The notes under the pieces: model-generated | What the model was told of the DNA's origin: nothing | Database searches by the model: none | What the model saw: only the letters and a program-made list of their open reading frames with translations | Source of the DNA: Ruegeria sp. THAF33 | GTDB lineage: Bacteria > Pseudomonadota > Alphaproteobacteria > Rhodobacterales > Rhodobacteraceae | DNA length: 64,000 nucleotides | Direction: 5' to 3' | Assembly (NCBI RefSeq): GCF_009363615.1 | Contig: NZ_CP045384.1 | Span: forward strand, 2,850,501 to 2,914,500 | Shown: positions 26,722 through 36,303 of the stretch, piece after piece | Layout of the letters: every line of letters starts with the position of its first letter | How positions within the stretch are numbered: position 1 is the first letter of the stretch | Translations under genes and position numbers: made by a program

Positions 26722-27364
26722 CCCGCTCGCCAAAAATGGCCGACCCGATACGAACATGGGTCGCGCCCAAGGCGATGGCCTGCTCGAAATCACCGCTCAT
26801 CCCCATCGACAACCCCTCAAGCCCGTTGCGTGCGGCGATCTTGGCCAAGAGGGCGAAATGCAAAGTGGGTTCTTCATCGACCGGCGGGATGCACATCAAC
26901 CCGCGCACCGGCAGGTCCAGCGATCGGCATTCCGCGATAAACCCGTCCGCATCCGCAGGAAGAACGCCTGCCTTCTGCGCTTCTTCACCCGTATTGACCT
27001 GAATGAACAGGTCGGGGCAGTGTCCCACCTCTTGCGCCAGCCGCGCCAGGGTTTTGGCCAGTTTGGGGCGGTCGACCGAATGGATCGCATTGCACAGTTC
27101 CATCGCCTGCCTGGCCTTGTTGGTCTGCAACGGGCCGATGAGATGCAGATCGACGGCATCGAATTGCTCTTTGAAAGCGGGCCATTTGCTGGCCGCCTCC
27201 TGTACGCGATTCTCACCAAAACACCTGTGGCCCTGCTTCAGTACCGCCTGAACCCGCTCATTCGGTTGTACTTTGGATACCGCGATCAGTCTGACGGAAC
27301 CGGCAGGGCGGTCCGATCTGGCTTCGGCATTTGCAATGCGTGAGGTGATTTCTTGCAACGACAT
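26705..27364 (-). CDS. YggS/PROSC-family PLP homeostasis protein
   Basis: A 219-residue single-barrel PLP-binding protein that buffers pyridoxal phosphate and affects amino-acid balance. The PLP lysine is K31 in LIAVSKVQPNE; FGENRVQEA and HLIGPLQTNKARQAMEL follow, with GLSMGMSGDFEQAIALGATH near the C-terminus. Start 27364 has GAGGGCCCC ahead. It lies downstream of the porin gene on the same strand but is separated from it by a terminator. Confidence 0.95.
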   Translation of the reverse strand: MSLQEITSRIANAEARSDRPAGSVRLIAVSKVQPNERVQAVLKQGHRCFGENRVQEAASKWPAFKEQFDAVDLHLIGPLQTNKARQAMELCNAIHSVDRPKLAKTLARLAQEVGHCPDLFIQVNTGEEAQKAGVLPADADGFIAECRSLDLPVRGLMCIPPVDEEPTLHFALLAKIAARNGLEGLSMGMSGDFEQAIALGATHVRIGSAIFGERVKPQG

Positions 27365-27410
27365 GGGGCCCTCAATCTGTCTTTGGCGCAGAAAAACACC
27401 AAGTCGGCAC

Positions 27411-27443
27411 AAAAGAAAAGGGCGAGTCCGAAGACCCGCCCTT
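27411..27443 (-). terminator. Terminator of the porin gene
   Basis: On the minus strand AAGGGCGGGTC and GACTCGCCCTT form a stem with one mismatch around a TTCG loop, followed by TTTCTTTT. It lies 23 nt after the porin stop codon, before the YggS gene. Confidence 0.85.
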
Positions 27444-27465
27444 AAACCTTACGGTTCAGATCAGC

Positions 27466-28548
27466 TTAGAAGTTGAACTGAGCACCGAAGTCGGCACGGA
27501 TTGTGTCGCTTGCGCAGCTGTCACAATCGTCACGGCCGATACCACCGCGCAGCGATGCACCGCCACCCAGGTCGTAGATCGCACCGATAGCAACCTGCTG
27601 AGTGTCAGCAGAGGCGTTACCGTCACCGTAGGTGAACAGCAGGGTGGTTGCAGCGCCCAGGTTGTAGGCAGCCGACAGACCCCATGCAGTACCGTCGGTC
27701 GCAGCAACTTTGGTTGCGTCGTCCGCGACAAACAGAGTACCCGAGAAGTCACCCCATTCGCCACCAAGGGTCAGAACGGTCAGGCTCGGATCGCTGCCTG
27801 CACCTGCGTCGGTCTGACCATAGGCCAGAGCGGCAGTGATGTTGTTGAAGGTGTAGGTTGCGCTGATGTCCCAGCGGTCTGCATCGGTGAAGGTTGCCGG
27901 ACCGGTCGGAAGGCCACCAGGAGTTGCAGGAACTGTAGCCAGTGTCGCTTGGTCGTACGAAGCGCCAAACGAGAAGTCGCCTACAGAGTACTGGAAGAAC
28001 ACAGCGTTCGAACCCGAACCGGTCGACGAGTATGCCAGGAAGCTATAGTCAACACCCGAGTACTGACCTGCGAACAGTTCCAGACCTACTTCGTTACCGT
28101 AGTAGTTTGCCAGGTTGTCAAACGAGCCAGCAACGTTGCCCGCGTCAACACGCAGACCACCGTAGATGACCGAGAAGCGCGCGCCGTTCAGGCCGGCCGA
28201 GTTTGCTTCACCGTTGTTGTTTTCGTCGGCTTGCAGACGAACACGGCCTTCAAAGCGAACGCCGCCGTCGGTTTCTACGATGCCGTCGATGTTCAGACGG
28301 AAACGCGAGACCAGGATAACGTCGTCGGTTTGAGTCGCAACGCTTGCGTTCGAAGTCTGAGTAACGACTGCGGTGCCGCCACCAGCAGTGCTAACAGTGG
28401 TTGGTGTGGTGCGAACAACGTCGTAGCTGCCTGTACGGTCTTCAACGTAGCCAATACCAAAACGGCCGTAACCGCTGAAGTTAACTTCAGCTGCTGCAAC
28501 GCCTGCGGTCGCGATCAGCGCCGTCGATGCGAAGAGAACTTTTTTCAT
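27466..28548 (-). CDS. Outer-membrane porin (Rhodobacter type)
   Basis: A 360-residue trimeric-porin-type beta barrel giving general diffusion of small solutes. Signal peptide MKKVLFASTALIATAGVAAA, cleavage before EVNFSGYGRFGIGY, which is the first strand. The protein ends in F (DFGAQFNF), the usual C-terminal signal for BAM. Two Cys lie close together near the C-terminus (DDCDSC), uncommon in porins. GAGGGAAAC is the ribosome site for ATG 28548. The 285-nt region upstream holds the promoter and an ACATGCC/GGCAT inverted repeat. Confidence 0.93.
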   Translation of the reverse strand: MKKVLFASTALIATAGVAAAEVNFSGYGRFGIGYVEDRTGSYDVVRTTPTTVSTAGGGTAVVTQTSNASVATQTDDVILVSRFRLNIDGIVETDGGVRFEGRVRLQADENNNGEANSAGLNGARFSVIYGGLRVDAGNVAGSFDNLANYYGNEVGLELFAGQYSGVDYSFLAYSSTGSGSNAVFFQYSVGDFSFGASYDQATLATVPATPGGLPTGPATFTDADRWDISATYTFNNITAALAYGQTDAGAGSDPSLTVLTLGGEWGDFSGTLFVADDATKVAATDGTAWGLSAAYNLGAATTLLFTYGDGNASADTQQVAIGAIYDLGGGASLRGGIGRDDCDSCASDTIRADFGAQFNF

Positions 28549-28590
28549 CTTGTTTCCCTCGGTTTCATTCAAAAGAGTTATCTACTCGAC

Positions 28591-28608
28591 ACATGCCTCG
28601 GCATATGT
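28591..28608. promoter_or_regulatory. Small inverted repeat in the porin leader
   Basis: ACATGCC and GGCATATGT form an imperfect inverted repeat with a 2-nt centre and one bulge, 43 nt upstream of the porin ATG. It could be an operator or a leader hairpin targeted by small RNA, as is common for porins. The rest of 28549-28833 shows nothing else definite. Confidence 0.25.
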
Positions 28609-28833
28609 CTCAGCACGGACACCGTTTCGCTCTTTTTGCCCCCATTGCGCAAGCTTGGCATAAACCCGGTCACGTCATTGGGGTCAGATTGGTGCAAGGA
28701 TGCCACAGTTCGTTTTTGCCCGGATCAGGCTGACACGCTTACATTTCAGAAGAATAGGCTTGTTGCAGCGAGGGTCCTTGGCTAGGAGTATGCCCTGAAT
28801 ACTGCACAACAAGTGAAACAGGACCTGCTGACA

Positions 28834-29316
28834 ATGCGCCTGCCTACGATTTTGGGATTAATCATGCTGACCACCACTATTGCGGCATGCGGGCAGAATC
28901 GAAGCACTTCGACTTATTCCCCCAATCCCGCCAGCGGTAATTCCGATGAACGCGAGTTGAACGACCCTGAACGTACCACGCTTTGGGACATTTTCGATCG
29001 CAGCACGGCCGAGCAGACCACCAATGTAAACCGGTACTTGTGGGCAGCTTCTCTGGACATATTGAACTTCTTGCCTGTGCAGGAGGTCGATCCGTTTACC
29101 GGAGTGATCGTAACGGGTTACGGCACTCCTCCGGGCGGAGGACGGTCATACAGGGCGACCGTACACATCAGTGATCCGGCGCTTGCGGCGCGGTCTTTGT
29201 CCGTCGCCCTGCAATCCAGCGGAGGCGCCCCGGTAAGCGCGGCAACAACCCGCGCGGTGGAGGATGCGATTCTGTCCCGCGCGCGTCAGCTGCGTATCGC
29301 GGACAACAAGTTCTAG
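28834..29316 (+). CDS. DUF3576 lipoprotein
   Basis: A 160-residue predicted lipoprotein with N-terminus MRLPTILGLIMLTTTIAAC, lipobox Cys 19. The body carries the DUF3576 features TLWDIFDRS, VNRYLWAASLDILNFLPV and GVIVTGYGTPPGG. The family is conserved in alphaproteobacteria and commonly precedes leuS and lptE, which suggests an envelope role, but no function is established. ATG 28834 gives a proper lipoprotein signal; a GTG seven codons earlier is possible. Confidence 0.85.
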   Translation: MRLPTILGLIMLTTTIAACGQNRSTSTYSPNPASGNSDERELNDPERTTLWDIFDRSTAEQTTNVNRYLWAASLDILNFLPVQEVDPFTGVIVTGYGTPPGGGRSYRATVHISDPALAARSLSVALQSSGGAPVSAATTRAVEDAILSRARQLRIADNKF

Positions 29317-29344
29317 CACTCCGCCGAAAATCACACTAATACCA

Positions 29345-29368
29345 CGCCGGGTTCCTACCCGGCGTTTT
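29345..29368 (+). terminator. Terminator between the DUF3576 gene and leuS
   Basis: CGCCGGGT, TCCT loop, ACCCGGCG followed by TTTTCATT, 28 nt after the DUF3576 stop and 20 nt before leuS. It may act as a partial terminator because leuS has little room for a promoter of its own. Confidence 0.75.
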
Positions 29369-29388
29369 CATTCACGAAGGACCGCACA

Positions 29389-31926
29389 ATGTCGCGCTAT
29401 TCGGCCACCGAAATCGAAGCAAAATGGCAAGAAGCCTGGGACAAGGCAGGTATCTTCACCGCCAACCACAAGGCGGACAAGCCGAAATACTATGTGCTTG
29501 AGATGTTCCCCTACCCGTCCGGCCGAATCCATATGGGGCATGTGCGCAACTATACGATGGGCGACGTCATCGCGCGGCACAAGCTGGCCACCGGGCACAA
29601 TGTTCTGCACCCCATGGGCTGGGACGCGTTCGGAATGCCGGCGGAAAACGCTGCCATGGCGATCGGCGGCCACCCCAAAGAGTGGACTTACGGCAATATC
29701 GCCGACATGCGCGCCCAGATGAAGCCGCTGGGCCTGTCGATCGACTGGTCCCGTGAATTCGCCACATGTGATCCGGAATACTATGGCCAGCAGCAGGCGC
29801 TGTTCCTCGACATGCTCGAGGCCGGGCTGGTCTATCGCAAGAACGCCGTGGTCAACTGGGATCCGGTGGACATGACCGTTCTGGCCAATGAACAGGTGGA
29901 AAACGGGCGCGGCTGGCGCTCGGGTGCGCTGGTGGAACGGCGCGAGCTGACGCAGTGGTTCTTCAAGATCTCGGATTATTCCGAAGAACTGCTGAACGCT
30001 CTGGACACGCTGGAAAACTGGCCCGCCAAGGTTCGGCTGATGCAGGAAAACTGGATCGGCAAGTCGCGCGGCCTGCAATTCGGGTTCGAACGCACCGATG
30101 GTGGGGAACCGATCACTGTCTACACGACGCGCCCCGACACGCTGCTGGGCGCGTCCTTCGTGGGGATTTCGCCCGATCACCCGATCGCCAAACAGCTTGA
30201 GGCCGAAAACCCGGAAGTCGCTGAATTCGTTGCCGAATGCCGCAAGGGCGGCACCACAGAAGAGGCCATCGAAACTGGCGAAAAGCTGGGTTTCGATACC
30301 GGCATCCGCGTCAAGCACCCGCTGGACCCGAACTGGGAACTGCCTGTCTGGATCGCCAATTTCATCCTGATGGATTACGGCACCGGTGCGATCTTCGCCT
30401 GCCCGGCCCATGACCAGCGCGACCTTGATTTCTGCCGCAAATACGATCTGCCGGTGATCGATACGTTCTTTGCGCTGGACGACGACACGCCGGTCGACAA
30501 GATCGCCTTTGTCCCGCCAAAGACCGAGAAAGTCCGCTGGGTGAACCATTTCGCAGGCTTGACCGAAGCAACCGGAGAAGAAGCGATCAACACCACCATC
30601 GATTTCGCCGAAAAAGCCGGTTGGGGCGAAGGGGTCACGAAATATCGCCTGCGAGACTGGGGCTTGAGCCGTCAGCGCTATTGGGGTTGTCCGATTCCTG
30701 TCGTTCACTGCGAAAGCTGTGGTGTGGTCCCTGAAAAGAAAGAGAACCTTCCGGTTCGCCTGCCCGATGATGTCACCTTCGACAAACCGGGCAACCCGCT
30801 GGACCGCCACCCGACCTGGCGCGACTGCGCCTGCCCAAACTGTGGCGCCCCTGCCAAGCGCGAGACCGACACGATGGACACATTCGTGGATTCGTCATGG
30901 TATTTCGCCCGGTTCACCGCTCCGCGCGCGGAAACGCCCACCGATCTGGCCGAGGCGGAATACTGGATGAATGTAGACCAGTATATCGGCGGGATCGAAC
31001 ACGCGATTCTGCACCTGCTGTATTCGCGGTTCTTCGCCCGCGCGATGAACATCACCGGGCATTTGCCGGACAAAGCCATCGAACCCTTCGACGCGCTGTT
31101 CACGCAGGGCATGGTGACGCACGAGATCTACCAGACCCGCGATGCCAACGGTCGTCCGGTCTTTCACCTGCCCGAGGAGGTCACAGACGGAAAACTGGCT
31201 GACGGCACACAGGTCGAGATCATCCCATCGGCCAAAATGTCAAAGTCCAAGAAGAACGTTGTCGACCCGGTCAGCATCATCTCGGCCTTCGGCGCCGATA
31301 CCGCGCGCTGGTTCGTGCTGTCCGATTCGCCACCCGAACGGGACGTGGAATGGACGGCTGCGGGGGCCGAGGCCGCGTACAAGCATCTCAACCGTGTCTG
31401 GAATCTCTGCGACAAGATCGGCGCCATGGACCCGAACGCCACGGGTGAAGGCGATGAGGAACTGCTGCGCGAGATGCACAAAACCATCCGCGATGTGACA
31501 TTGGGTGTTGAAAGCTTTGGCTTCAACGCGGCCATCGCCAAGCTTTATGCCTTCACCAACACGCTGGCGAAATCCAAGGCAGGTGCTGCGGCCCAAAAGC
31601 AGGCCATCAAAACGCTGGCACAGCTGATGTCGCCGATGACACCACATCTGGCGGAAGATATTTGGGCCCATCAGGGCGGCGAAGGCCTTGTGGCCGTTGC
31701 GCCATGGCCCGTCGCCGACGAGGCAATGCTGGTTGATGACACTGTCACCTTGCCGATTCAGATCAACGGCAAGCGTCGCGCGGAAATCAGCGTGGCCAAG
31801 GATCTGGACAAAGCCGAGGTTGAAAAAATTGCGCTCAGCACCGAAGCTGTTCAAAAGGCGCTGGAAGGGAATGCGCCGAAGAAAGTGATCGTCGTTCCGG
31901 GCCGGATTGTGAATGTTGTCGTTTGA
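29389..31926 (+). CDS. leuS: Leucyl-tRNA synthetase
   Basis: An 845-residue class Ia synthetase charging tRNA-Leu. The HIGH box is HMGH (48-51) in [14 protein letters not shown] and the KMSKS loop is [10 protein letters not shown] near residue 616. Between them lies the CP1 editing domain, with [13 protein letters not shown] and the zinc-type knuckle CESCG...CPNCG. The C-terminal anticodon-binding and leucine-specific parts are present. GAAGGACC precedes the ATG. The 3' end overlaps lptE by 14 nt. Confidence 0.98.
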   Translation: MSRYSATEIEAKWQEAWDKAGIFTANHKADKPKYYVLEMFPYPSGRIHMGHVRNYTMGDVIARHKLATGHNVLHPMGWDAFGMPAENAAMAIGGHPKEWTYGNIADMRAQMKPLGLSIDWSREFATCDPEYYGQQQALFLDMLEAGLVYRKNAVVNWDPVDMTVLANEQVENGRGWRSGALVERRELTQWFFKISDYSEELLNALDTLENWPAKVRLMQENWIGKSRGLQFGFERTDGGEPITVYTTRPDTLLGASFVGISPDHPIAKQLEAENPEVAEFVAECRKGGTTEEAIETGEKLGFDTGIRVKHPLDPNWELPVWIANFILMDYGTGAIFACPAHDQRDLDFCRKYDLPVIDTFFALDDDTPVDKIAFVPPKTEKVRWVNHFAGLTEATGEEAINTTIDFAEKAGWGEGVTKYRLRDWGLSRQRYWGCPIPVVHCESCGVVPEKKENLPVRLPDDVTFDKPGNPLDRHPTWRDCACPNCGAPAKRETDTMDTFVDSSWYFARFTAPRAETPTDLAEAEYWMNVDQYIGGIEHAILHLLYSRFFARAMNITGHLPDKAIEPFDALFTQGMVTHEIYQTRDANGRPVFHLPEEVTDGKLADGTQVEIIPSAKMSKSKKNVVDPVSIISAFGADTARWFVLSDSPPERDVEWTAAGAEAAYKHLNRVWNLCDKIGAMDPNATGEGDEELLREMHKTIRDVTLGVESFGFNAAIAKLYAFTNTLAKSKAGAAAQKQAIKTLAQLMSPMTPHLAEDIWAHQGGEGLVAVAPWPVADEAMLVDDTVTLPIQINGKRRAEISVAKDLDKAEVEKIALSTEAVQKALEGNAPKKVIVVPGRIVNVVV

Positions 31927-32404
31927 TCGCAGAACGTTTTTGCTGATGCCGCTGGCGCTGGCCGCCTGCGGCTTTGAGCCCGTCTATGCACCTGGCGGAT
32001 CGGGTTCGGCCTTGTATGGCCGCGTCGAGGTGTCGGCGCCCAACACCGTGGAAAGCTATTTGCTGGTCCAAAATCTGGAACAACAACTGGGGCGAAGCGC
32101 CGGGTCGGTGAACGATTACAAGCTGGATGTTCAGGTTTCGACCGTAACGCGTGGCGCAGCAATCACCACCACAAACGAAACGCAGCGCTACACCATCGAC
32201 GGAAGCGCACAATACAACCTGCGGTCCAACGCAACCGGTCAGATCATCGCCTCGGGCTCGGTGGCGGATTTTGTGTCATATTCTGCCGCAGGATCGACCG
32301 TTTCCACATTGGCGGATGAGCGCGATGCCAAGAGACGGCTGATGATGATTCTGTCGGGTCAGATCATGAACCGACTTTACGCCACACCGGATCTGGCCGC
32401 ATGA
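31913..32404 (+). CDS. lptE: LPS-assembly lipoprotein LptE
   Basis: A 163-residue outer-membrane lipoprotein that plugs the LptD barrel during LPS export. Signal [19 protein letters not shown] with lipobox C19, then [12 protein letters not shown], the family N-terminus. The rest is the short alpha/beta LptE fold ending in [17 protein letters not shown]. The ATG lies inside the end of leuS and the stop overlaps the holA start (ATGA), giving the conserved coupled order leuS-lptE-holA. Confidence 0.92.
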   Translation: MLSFDRRTFLLMPLALAACGFEPVYAPGGSGSALYGRVEVSAPNTVESYLLVQNLEQQLGRSAGSVNDYKLDVQVSTVTRGAAITTTNETQRYTIDGSAQYNLRSNATGQIIASGSVADFVSYSAAGSTVSTLADERDAKRRLMMILSGQIMNRLYATPDLAA

Positions 32405-33429
32405 AGCTGAGCCCGCGCGAGGCTGAGGGGTATTTTGCCAAGCCGGACGCGGACAAGACCGGGCTGCTTATCTATGGCGCGGATGCGATGCGGGTTGCGC
32501 TTAAGCGGCAGCAGGTGCTGGCCGCTCTGCTTGGCCCCCAAGCCGAAGAAGAAATGCGCCTGACCCGCATGCCCGGTGGCGATCTGCGTGGTGATCCCGC
32601 CCTGCTGCTGGACGCGGTCAAGGCGGTCGGCTTCTTTCCCGGTCCACGTGCCGTTTTCGTGGAAGACGCAACCGAAACCGCGGCGTCGGCAATTCTGGCC
32701 GCGCTCGAAGATTGGGCCCCCGGAGACGCCCAGATCATCGTGACCGCGGGGCAATTGAAACCCAGCTCGAAAATCCGCAAGGCGTTCGAAGGCCACCCTG
32801 CCGCCTATGCCGTCGGCATTTATGACGACCCGCCCTCACGCGCCGAAGTGGAACGGGTTCTTGCCGAGTCGGGTATGAAAAACGTGCCCCGAGATGTCAT
32901 GTCTGCAATCAGCGAATTGGCAGTAAGCCTCAGCCCCGGTGATTTCGCCCAAACGATTGAAAAACTGTCTCTTTACAAACGCGGTGACAGCACTGATTTG
33001 ACAATCGAAGATATCGAGGCCTGCGCCCCGCGCTCGACCGAGGCGGCGCTGGATGATGTTCTCAACGTCGTTGCCGAAGGCCGCGCCGGTGAGATCGGGC
33101 CTCTGATCCGGAGGTTGCAGGCGCAGGGCACCAATGGCGTGACTCTGTGCATCGGAGCGATGCGGCATTTTCGGACACTCTATGCCTGCGCTTCTGATCC
33201 CGGTGGTGCTGCGCAGGGCATCGGCAAGCTGCGTCCGCCGGTTTACGGCAAACGGCGTGACCGTATCCTGCGGCAGGCACAAGGTTGGGGTGCGGCCAAG
33301 CTGCAAACCGCGCTTACGGTTCTGACCGATACGGATTTGGCGCTGCGGTCTGCGGGGCAGACAGCCCCCGCAATGGCGCTGGTGGAACGCGCGATGATCC
33401 GTTTGGCGATGTTGGCGCGATCCCGCTAG
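32401..33429 (+). CDS. holA: DNA polymerase III subunit delta
   Basis: A 342-residue clamp-loader subunit that opens the beta clamp. The N-terminal AAA-like domain includes GLLIYGADAMRVALKRQQVL and AVFVEDATETAA. The C-terminal collar domain has CIGAMRHFRTLYACASDPGG and PPVYGKRRDRILRQAQGW, typical of alphaproteobacterial HolA. It overlaps the lptE stop by 4 nt and ends one base before the stop of the opposing flavoprotein gene. Confidence 0.95.
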   Translation: MKLSPREAEGYFAKPDADKTGLLIYGADAMRVALKRQQVLAALLGPQAEEEMRLTRMPGGDLRGDPALLLDAVKAVGFFPGPRAVFVEDATETAASAILAALEDWAPGDAQIIVTAGQLKPSSKIRKAFEGHPAAYAVGIYDDPPSRAEVERVLAESGMKNVPRDVMSAISELAVSLSPGDFAQTIEKLSLYKRGDSTDLTIEDIEACAPRSTEAALDDVLNVVAEGRAGEIGPLIRRLQAQGTNGVTLCIGAMRHFRTLYACASDPGGAAQGIGKLRPPVYGKRRDRILRQAQGWGAAKLQTALTVLTDTDLALRSAGQTAPAMALVERAMIRLAMLARSR

Positions 33430-33430
33430 G

Positions 33431-34615
33431 TCAATCAGCCTTTTCCAGCCAGTCGGCGGCAGACCGACCGGCCCAGCGCCCGGTCGCCAGGCAAGCCGTA
33501 AGCAGATAGCCCCCGGTCGGGGCCTCCCAATCCAGCATTTCCCCGGCGCAGAACACACCCGGCAGGGCTGTCAGCATCAGCCCGTCATCCAGCGCTGTCC
33601 GTTTGATACCACCTGCGGTCGAAATGGCTTCGTCCATCGGGCGAAGGCCGGCATGCCGGATAGGCAGCTTTTTCAACATGCTCACCTGCACGGATTGAGA
33701 GTGTCCGCCGCGTTTTGCCATTTCATGAAACAGGGCGATTTTCTGAGCAGACAAGTTCAGCGATTTTCTCATCCACTGGGACAGCGTTGTTTTCGACCGT
33801 TTCGCGGACAACCGCGCCAGCAGAGCCTGTTGGTCCAGATCAGGCGTCAGATCAGCAAACAATGGCTGCCCCGCGCGCAACGCCGGTGTCAGCGAGTACA
33901 GCCCTCCGCCTTCCAGACCGGTTCTGGAAATCGCAGCCTCTCCTCGGCTTTCCAAATCGCCTGCCATCCATCGGATCGATTTCAATGCGGCCCCGAAATG
34001 GGGCTGCATATGTGGGCTCCAATCAACGGAAATGGCTGAGTTCGCGGGTTCAAAGGGTGCTAAAGCCACGTCTTTTCCGGCCAATATCTGCGCCCAGTGA
34101 CCGTCCGAGCCAAGGCGGGCCCAGCTTGCACCGCCCAGTGCCAGCACGGTGACATCCGTCGAAACACTGCGCCGCCCGTCCGGAGTGTCGAACACCGGCG
34201 CATCACTTTCCCAGCCAGTCCAACGCCAGCGGGTCCTGATCTCGACCCCGGCCTTGTCCAATCGTGCCAACCAGGCCCGCAACAAGGGCGAGGCCTTCAT
34301 TGCTTCGGGAAACACGCGCCCCGTCGAGCCGACAAACAACGTCTGCCCCAACCCGCGCGCCCAGTGCTGAACAGCTTCGGCATCAAATTCAGACATGATC
34401 GGACGCAACCAATCTGCCGCTTCACCATAGGCGCGGATCAGGTCGTCAAGCGGCTCGTCCTTGGTCAGGTTCAGCCCCGATTTCCCGGCCATCAGGAGCT
34501 TGCGCGCGACCGAAGGTTTGGCCTCGGCCACCAACACGGAATGCCCGGCTGCGGCCAGCTGTTCGGCCGCCATCAACCCGGCGGGGCCTGCTCCGATCAC
34601 CACTGCATGCGCCAT
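33431..34615 (-). CDS. TIGR03862-type NAD(P)/FAD flavoprotein (HI0933-like)
   Basis: A 394-residue flavoprotein. FAD motif AVVIGAGPAGLMAAEQLAAAG at the N-terminus (first 20 given as AVVIGAGPAGLMAAEQLAA), then KLLMAGKSGLNLTKDE, the signature of the HI0933/YhiN group. A C-terminal GVFCAGEMLDWEAPTGGYLL closes the FAD site. The biochemical role of the group is not established. ATG 34615 is the natural start; the longer frame runs back over the divergent HNH gene. It converges with holA with a one-base gap. Confidence 0.88.
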   Translation of the reverse strand: MAHAVVIGAGPAGLMAAEQLAAAGHSVLVAEAKPSVARKLLMAGKSGLNLTKDEPLDDLIRAYGEAADWLRPIMSEFDAEAVQHWARGLGQTLFVGSTGRVFPEAMKASPLLRAWLARLDKAGVEIRTRWRWTGWESDAPVFDTPDGRRSVSTDVTVLALGGASWARLGSDGHWAQILAGKDVALAPFEPANSAISVDWSPHMQPHFGAALKSIRWMAGDLESRGEAAISRTGLEGGGLYSLTPALRAGQPLFADLTPDLDQQALLARLSAKRSKTTLSQWMRKSLNLSAQKIALFHEMAKRGGHSQSVQVSMLKKLPIRHAGLRPMDEAISTAGGIKRTALDDGLMLTALPGVFCAGEMLDWEAPTGGYLLTACLATGRWAGRSAADWLEKAD

Positions 34616-34663
34616 TCGCACCCTCTTGCCTTCGCCCGTCACAGGCGCAAGTTTCACATCATC

Positions 34664-34960
34664 ATGACGAACAGCGATCCGATCTGCCCGCTTTGCGGCC
34701 GCCCGATCCCCAATGGGGGTGGCAGCCTGCATCATCTGATCCCAAAACTCAAAGGAGGCAAGGGCGGACCTACCGTTCTGCTGCATCAGATCTGCCACAA
34801 AGAGGTGCACGCCACCCTGACCGAAGCCGAACTGGCACGCAGTTTCAACACGGTCGAGGCCCTGCGTGCGCATCCAAGGCTCGAGAAATTTTTGACTTGG
34901 GTCCGCAAACGTCCACCCGGGTTTCGTTCGAAAGTTCCGGGCAAGCGGCGCGGGCGCTGA
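34664..34960 (+). CDS. Small HNH-type zinc-binding protein
   Basis: A 98-residue protein with an HNH-nuclease-like core: ICPLCGRPIPNGGGSLHHLI supplies C8-xx-C11 and H23-H24, and LLHQICHKEVHA supplies C44 and H49. The basic tail (RKRPPGFRSKVPGKRRGR) fits nucleic-acid binding. The family is widespread in alphaproteobacteria; whether it is a nuclease is not shown. It diverges from the flavoprotein gene by 48 nt, and its stop codon abuts the stop of the opposing VOC gene to make TGATCA. Confidence 0.82.
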   Translation: MTNSDPICPLCGRPIPNGGGSLHHLIPKLKGGKGGPTVLLHQICHKEVHATLTEAELARSFNTVEALRAHPRLEKFLTWVRKRPPGFRSKVPGKRRGR

Positions 34961-35698
34961 TCAACCTGGCAGGATCTGGCCGCCGACAATATCTGTGAGA
35001 GGTTCGGACAGGCCTTCGATCTCGATACCCTGAAAGTCCGGCACATGGGCGAATTGTGCGCCCGCAACATGCTGGAATTCCAACGTCGTATAGGCGCGTT
35101 TCCACAGCCATTCGCGGTTTTCAACAGCCCAAAGTTCAGAATTGGGCGGGGTTTCGTTGGTAAAGGCATAGAAATGCAGGTCAAAGCCGTAAGGGGCGAC
35201 CTCCTGCATTGACAGCAACGACATGCCCCGGGCGCGCCAGAACGCGTCTTCGGAGGCAATATCGCCGGTTCGAAGGGTAATCTGACCGATCCGAGCCTGC
35301 GCAAAAGGCGCGTCGGGGTCCGCTGCATACGGCGGCCGGTTGCCTTCGAAATCATGTTGCAGCAGTTCGATGACGAACCCTTCGGGATCCGCAAGATGGC
35401 ACATATAGCCGATGTCCAGAAACTGGTTCGGCGTGCTCACTGGTACGTCGAACCTGCGCAGATGAGCCGCAGCAAGATCGACATCCGGAACGGTGATTCC
35501 TATCTTCCAGTACCGCTGCCCCTTGTCATGGGTGTACCCTCCTCCACCCGGCAGCAACAAAATATCTGCGTCTGCACCGTCATAGCCGACACGGTAGCCG
35601 GTTTCTGCTGGGCCGACGGACATGCCCAGAATGTCGCGATAAAACGCGGCCAGCCGATCCGGGTCGGCGACCCGCAGGCGCAGTGCAGACAGCCTCAT
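34961..35698 (-). CDS. VOC (glyoxalase/dioxygenase fold) family protein
   Basis: A 245-residue protein with two paired VOC modules. The first begins LSALRLRVADPDRLAAFYRD and ends with LADPEGFVIELLQHD; the second begins at ARIGQITLRTGDIASEDAFW and ends FQGIEIEGLSEP. Metal ligands of the first module are plausible in H-x-E positions (MCHLADPEGFVIE). It could be a ring-cleavage dioxygenase-like or lactoylglutathione-lyase-like protein; the substrate is unknown. ATG overlaps the enoyl-CoA hydratase stop (ATGA). Confidence 0.82.
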   Translation of the reverse strand: MRLSALRLRVADPDRLAAFYRDILGMSVGPAETGYRVGYDGADADILLLPGGGGYTHDKGQRYWKIGITVPDVDLAAAHLRRFDVPVSTPNQFLDIGYMCHLADPEGFVIELLQHDFEGNRPPYAADPDAPFAQARIGQITLRTGDIASEDAFWRARGMSLLSMQEVAPYGFDLHFYAFTNETPPNSELWAVENREWLWKRAYTTLEFQHVAGAQFAHVPDFQGIEIEGLSEPLTDIVGGQILPG

Positions 35699-36303
35699 GA
35701 GCACAACCTTGCGATTCCCGCCGCGATCTCGGGGTCGGCGTTCACGCTGTCGGCCACCAGATCGCGTGCGGTTTGCATCAGGTGATCGGGATCCACAATT
35801 CGGTCCACGAGGCCAAATTCATACGCCTCCTGCGCGGTGATTTTCTGACCCGCCAAAAGGATCAACTTGGCCCTTGCCGGTCCGACCAGAGCCGCCAGCC
35901 GCGCGGGGTCGGACGGTTGTGGCAGAAACCCCAGCTTCATCACCGGATAGAAGAACTTGGCCGACGGCACGGCAATGCGCAGATCACAGGCCAGCGCCAT
36001 ACCGTTGGCCCCGCCTGCCAAAGTGCCGTTCAGTGCGGCAACGGTCAGACAGGGCAACGCGGCAATGGCGCCGGACAGCCTTTCCCAGACATCCGATTTG
36101 GCCAGACCGGCGCGCGCTTCGTCCAGATCTGCCCCAGCGCTGAACACTTTGCCCGCGCCGGTCAGGATCAACGCCTTGGCCTCTGTCGCGGATTCGGCGA
36201 TCTCGGCCAGTTCCGCCAGCATGGCCCCGGTCAGGGCGTTCGCCTTGCCGGGATTGTTGATCGTGACGGTCCACAGGCCGCCTTCTTTGGTCAAATCGAT
36301 CAT
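35695..36303 (-). CDS. Enoyl-CoA hydratase/isomerase family protein (short)
   Basis: A 202-residue crotonase-fold protein, about 50 residues shorter than usual. The oxyanion-hole regions are present (FSAGADLDEARAG and LAGGANGMALACDLRIA), but the catalytic Glu positions are not clear; FYPVMKLGFLPQPSDPARL replaces the common E-x-x-x-G arrangement. The protein ends soon after EAYEFGLVDRIVD, so the C-terminal helices are truncated. It is coupled by ATGA to both the SDR gene upstream and the VOC gene downstream. Substrate unknown. Confidence 0.85.
   Translation of the reverse strand: MIDLTKEGGLWTVTINNPGKANALTGAMLAELAEIAESATEAKALILTGAGKVFSAGADLDEARAGLAKSDVWERLSGAIAALPCLTVAALNGTLAGGANGMALACDLRIAVPSAKFFYPVMKLGFLPQPSDPARLAALVGPARAKLILLAGQKITAQEAYEFGLVDRIVDPDHLMQTARDLVADSVNADPEIAAGIARLCS

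Noticed and set aside
29368..30810. 480-codon minus-strand open frame inside leuS
   Set aside because: It is fully antisense to leuS, which is intact and conserved; no domain can be seen.
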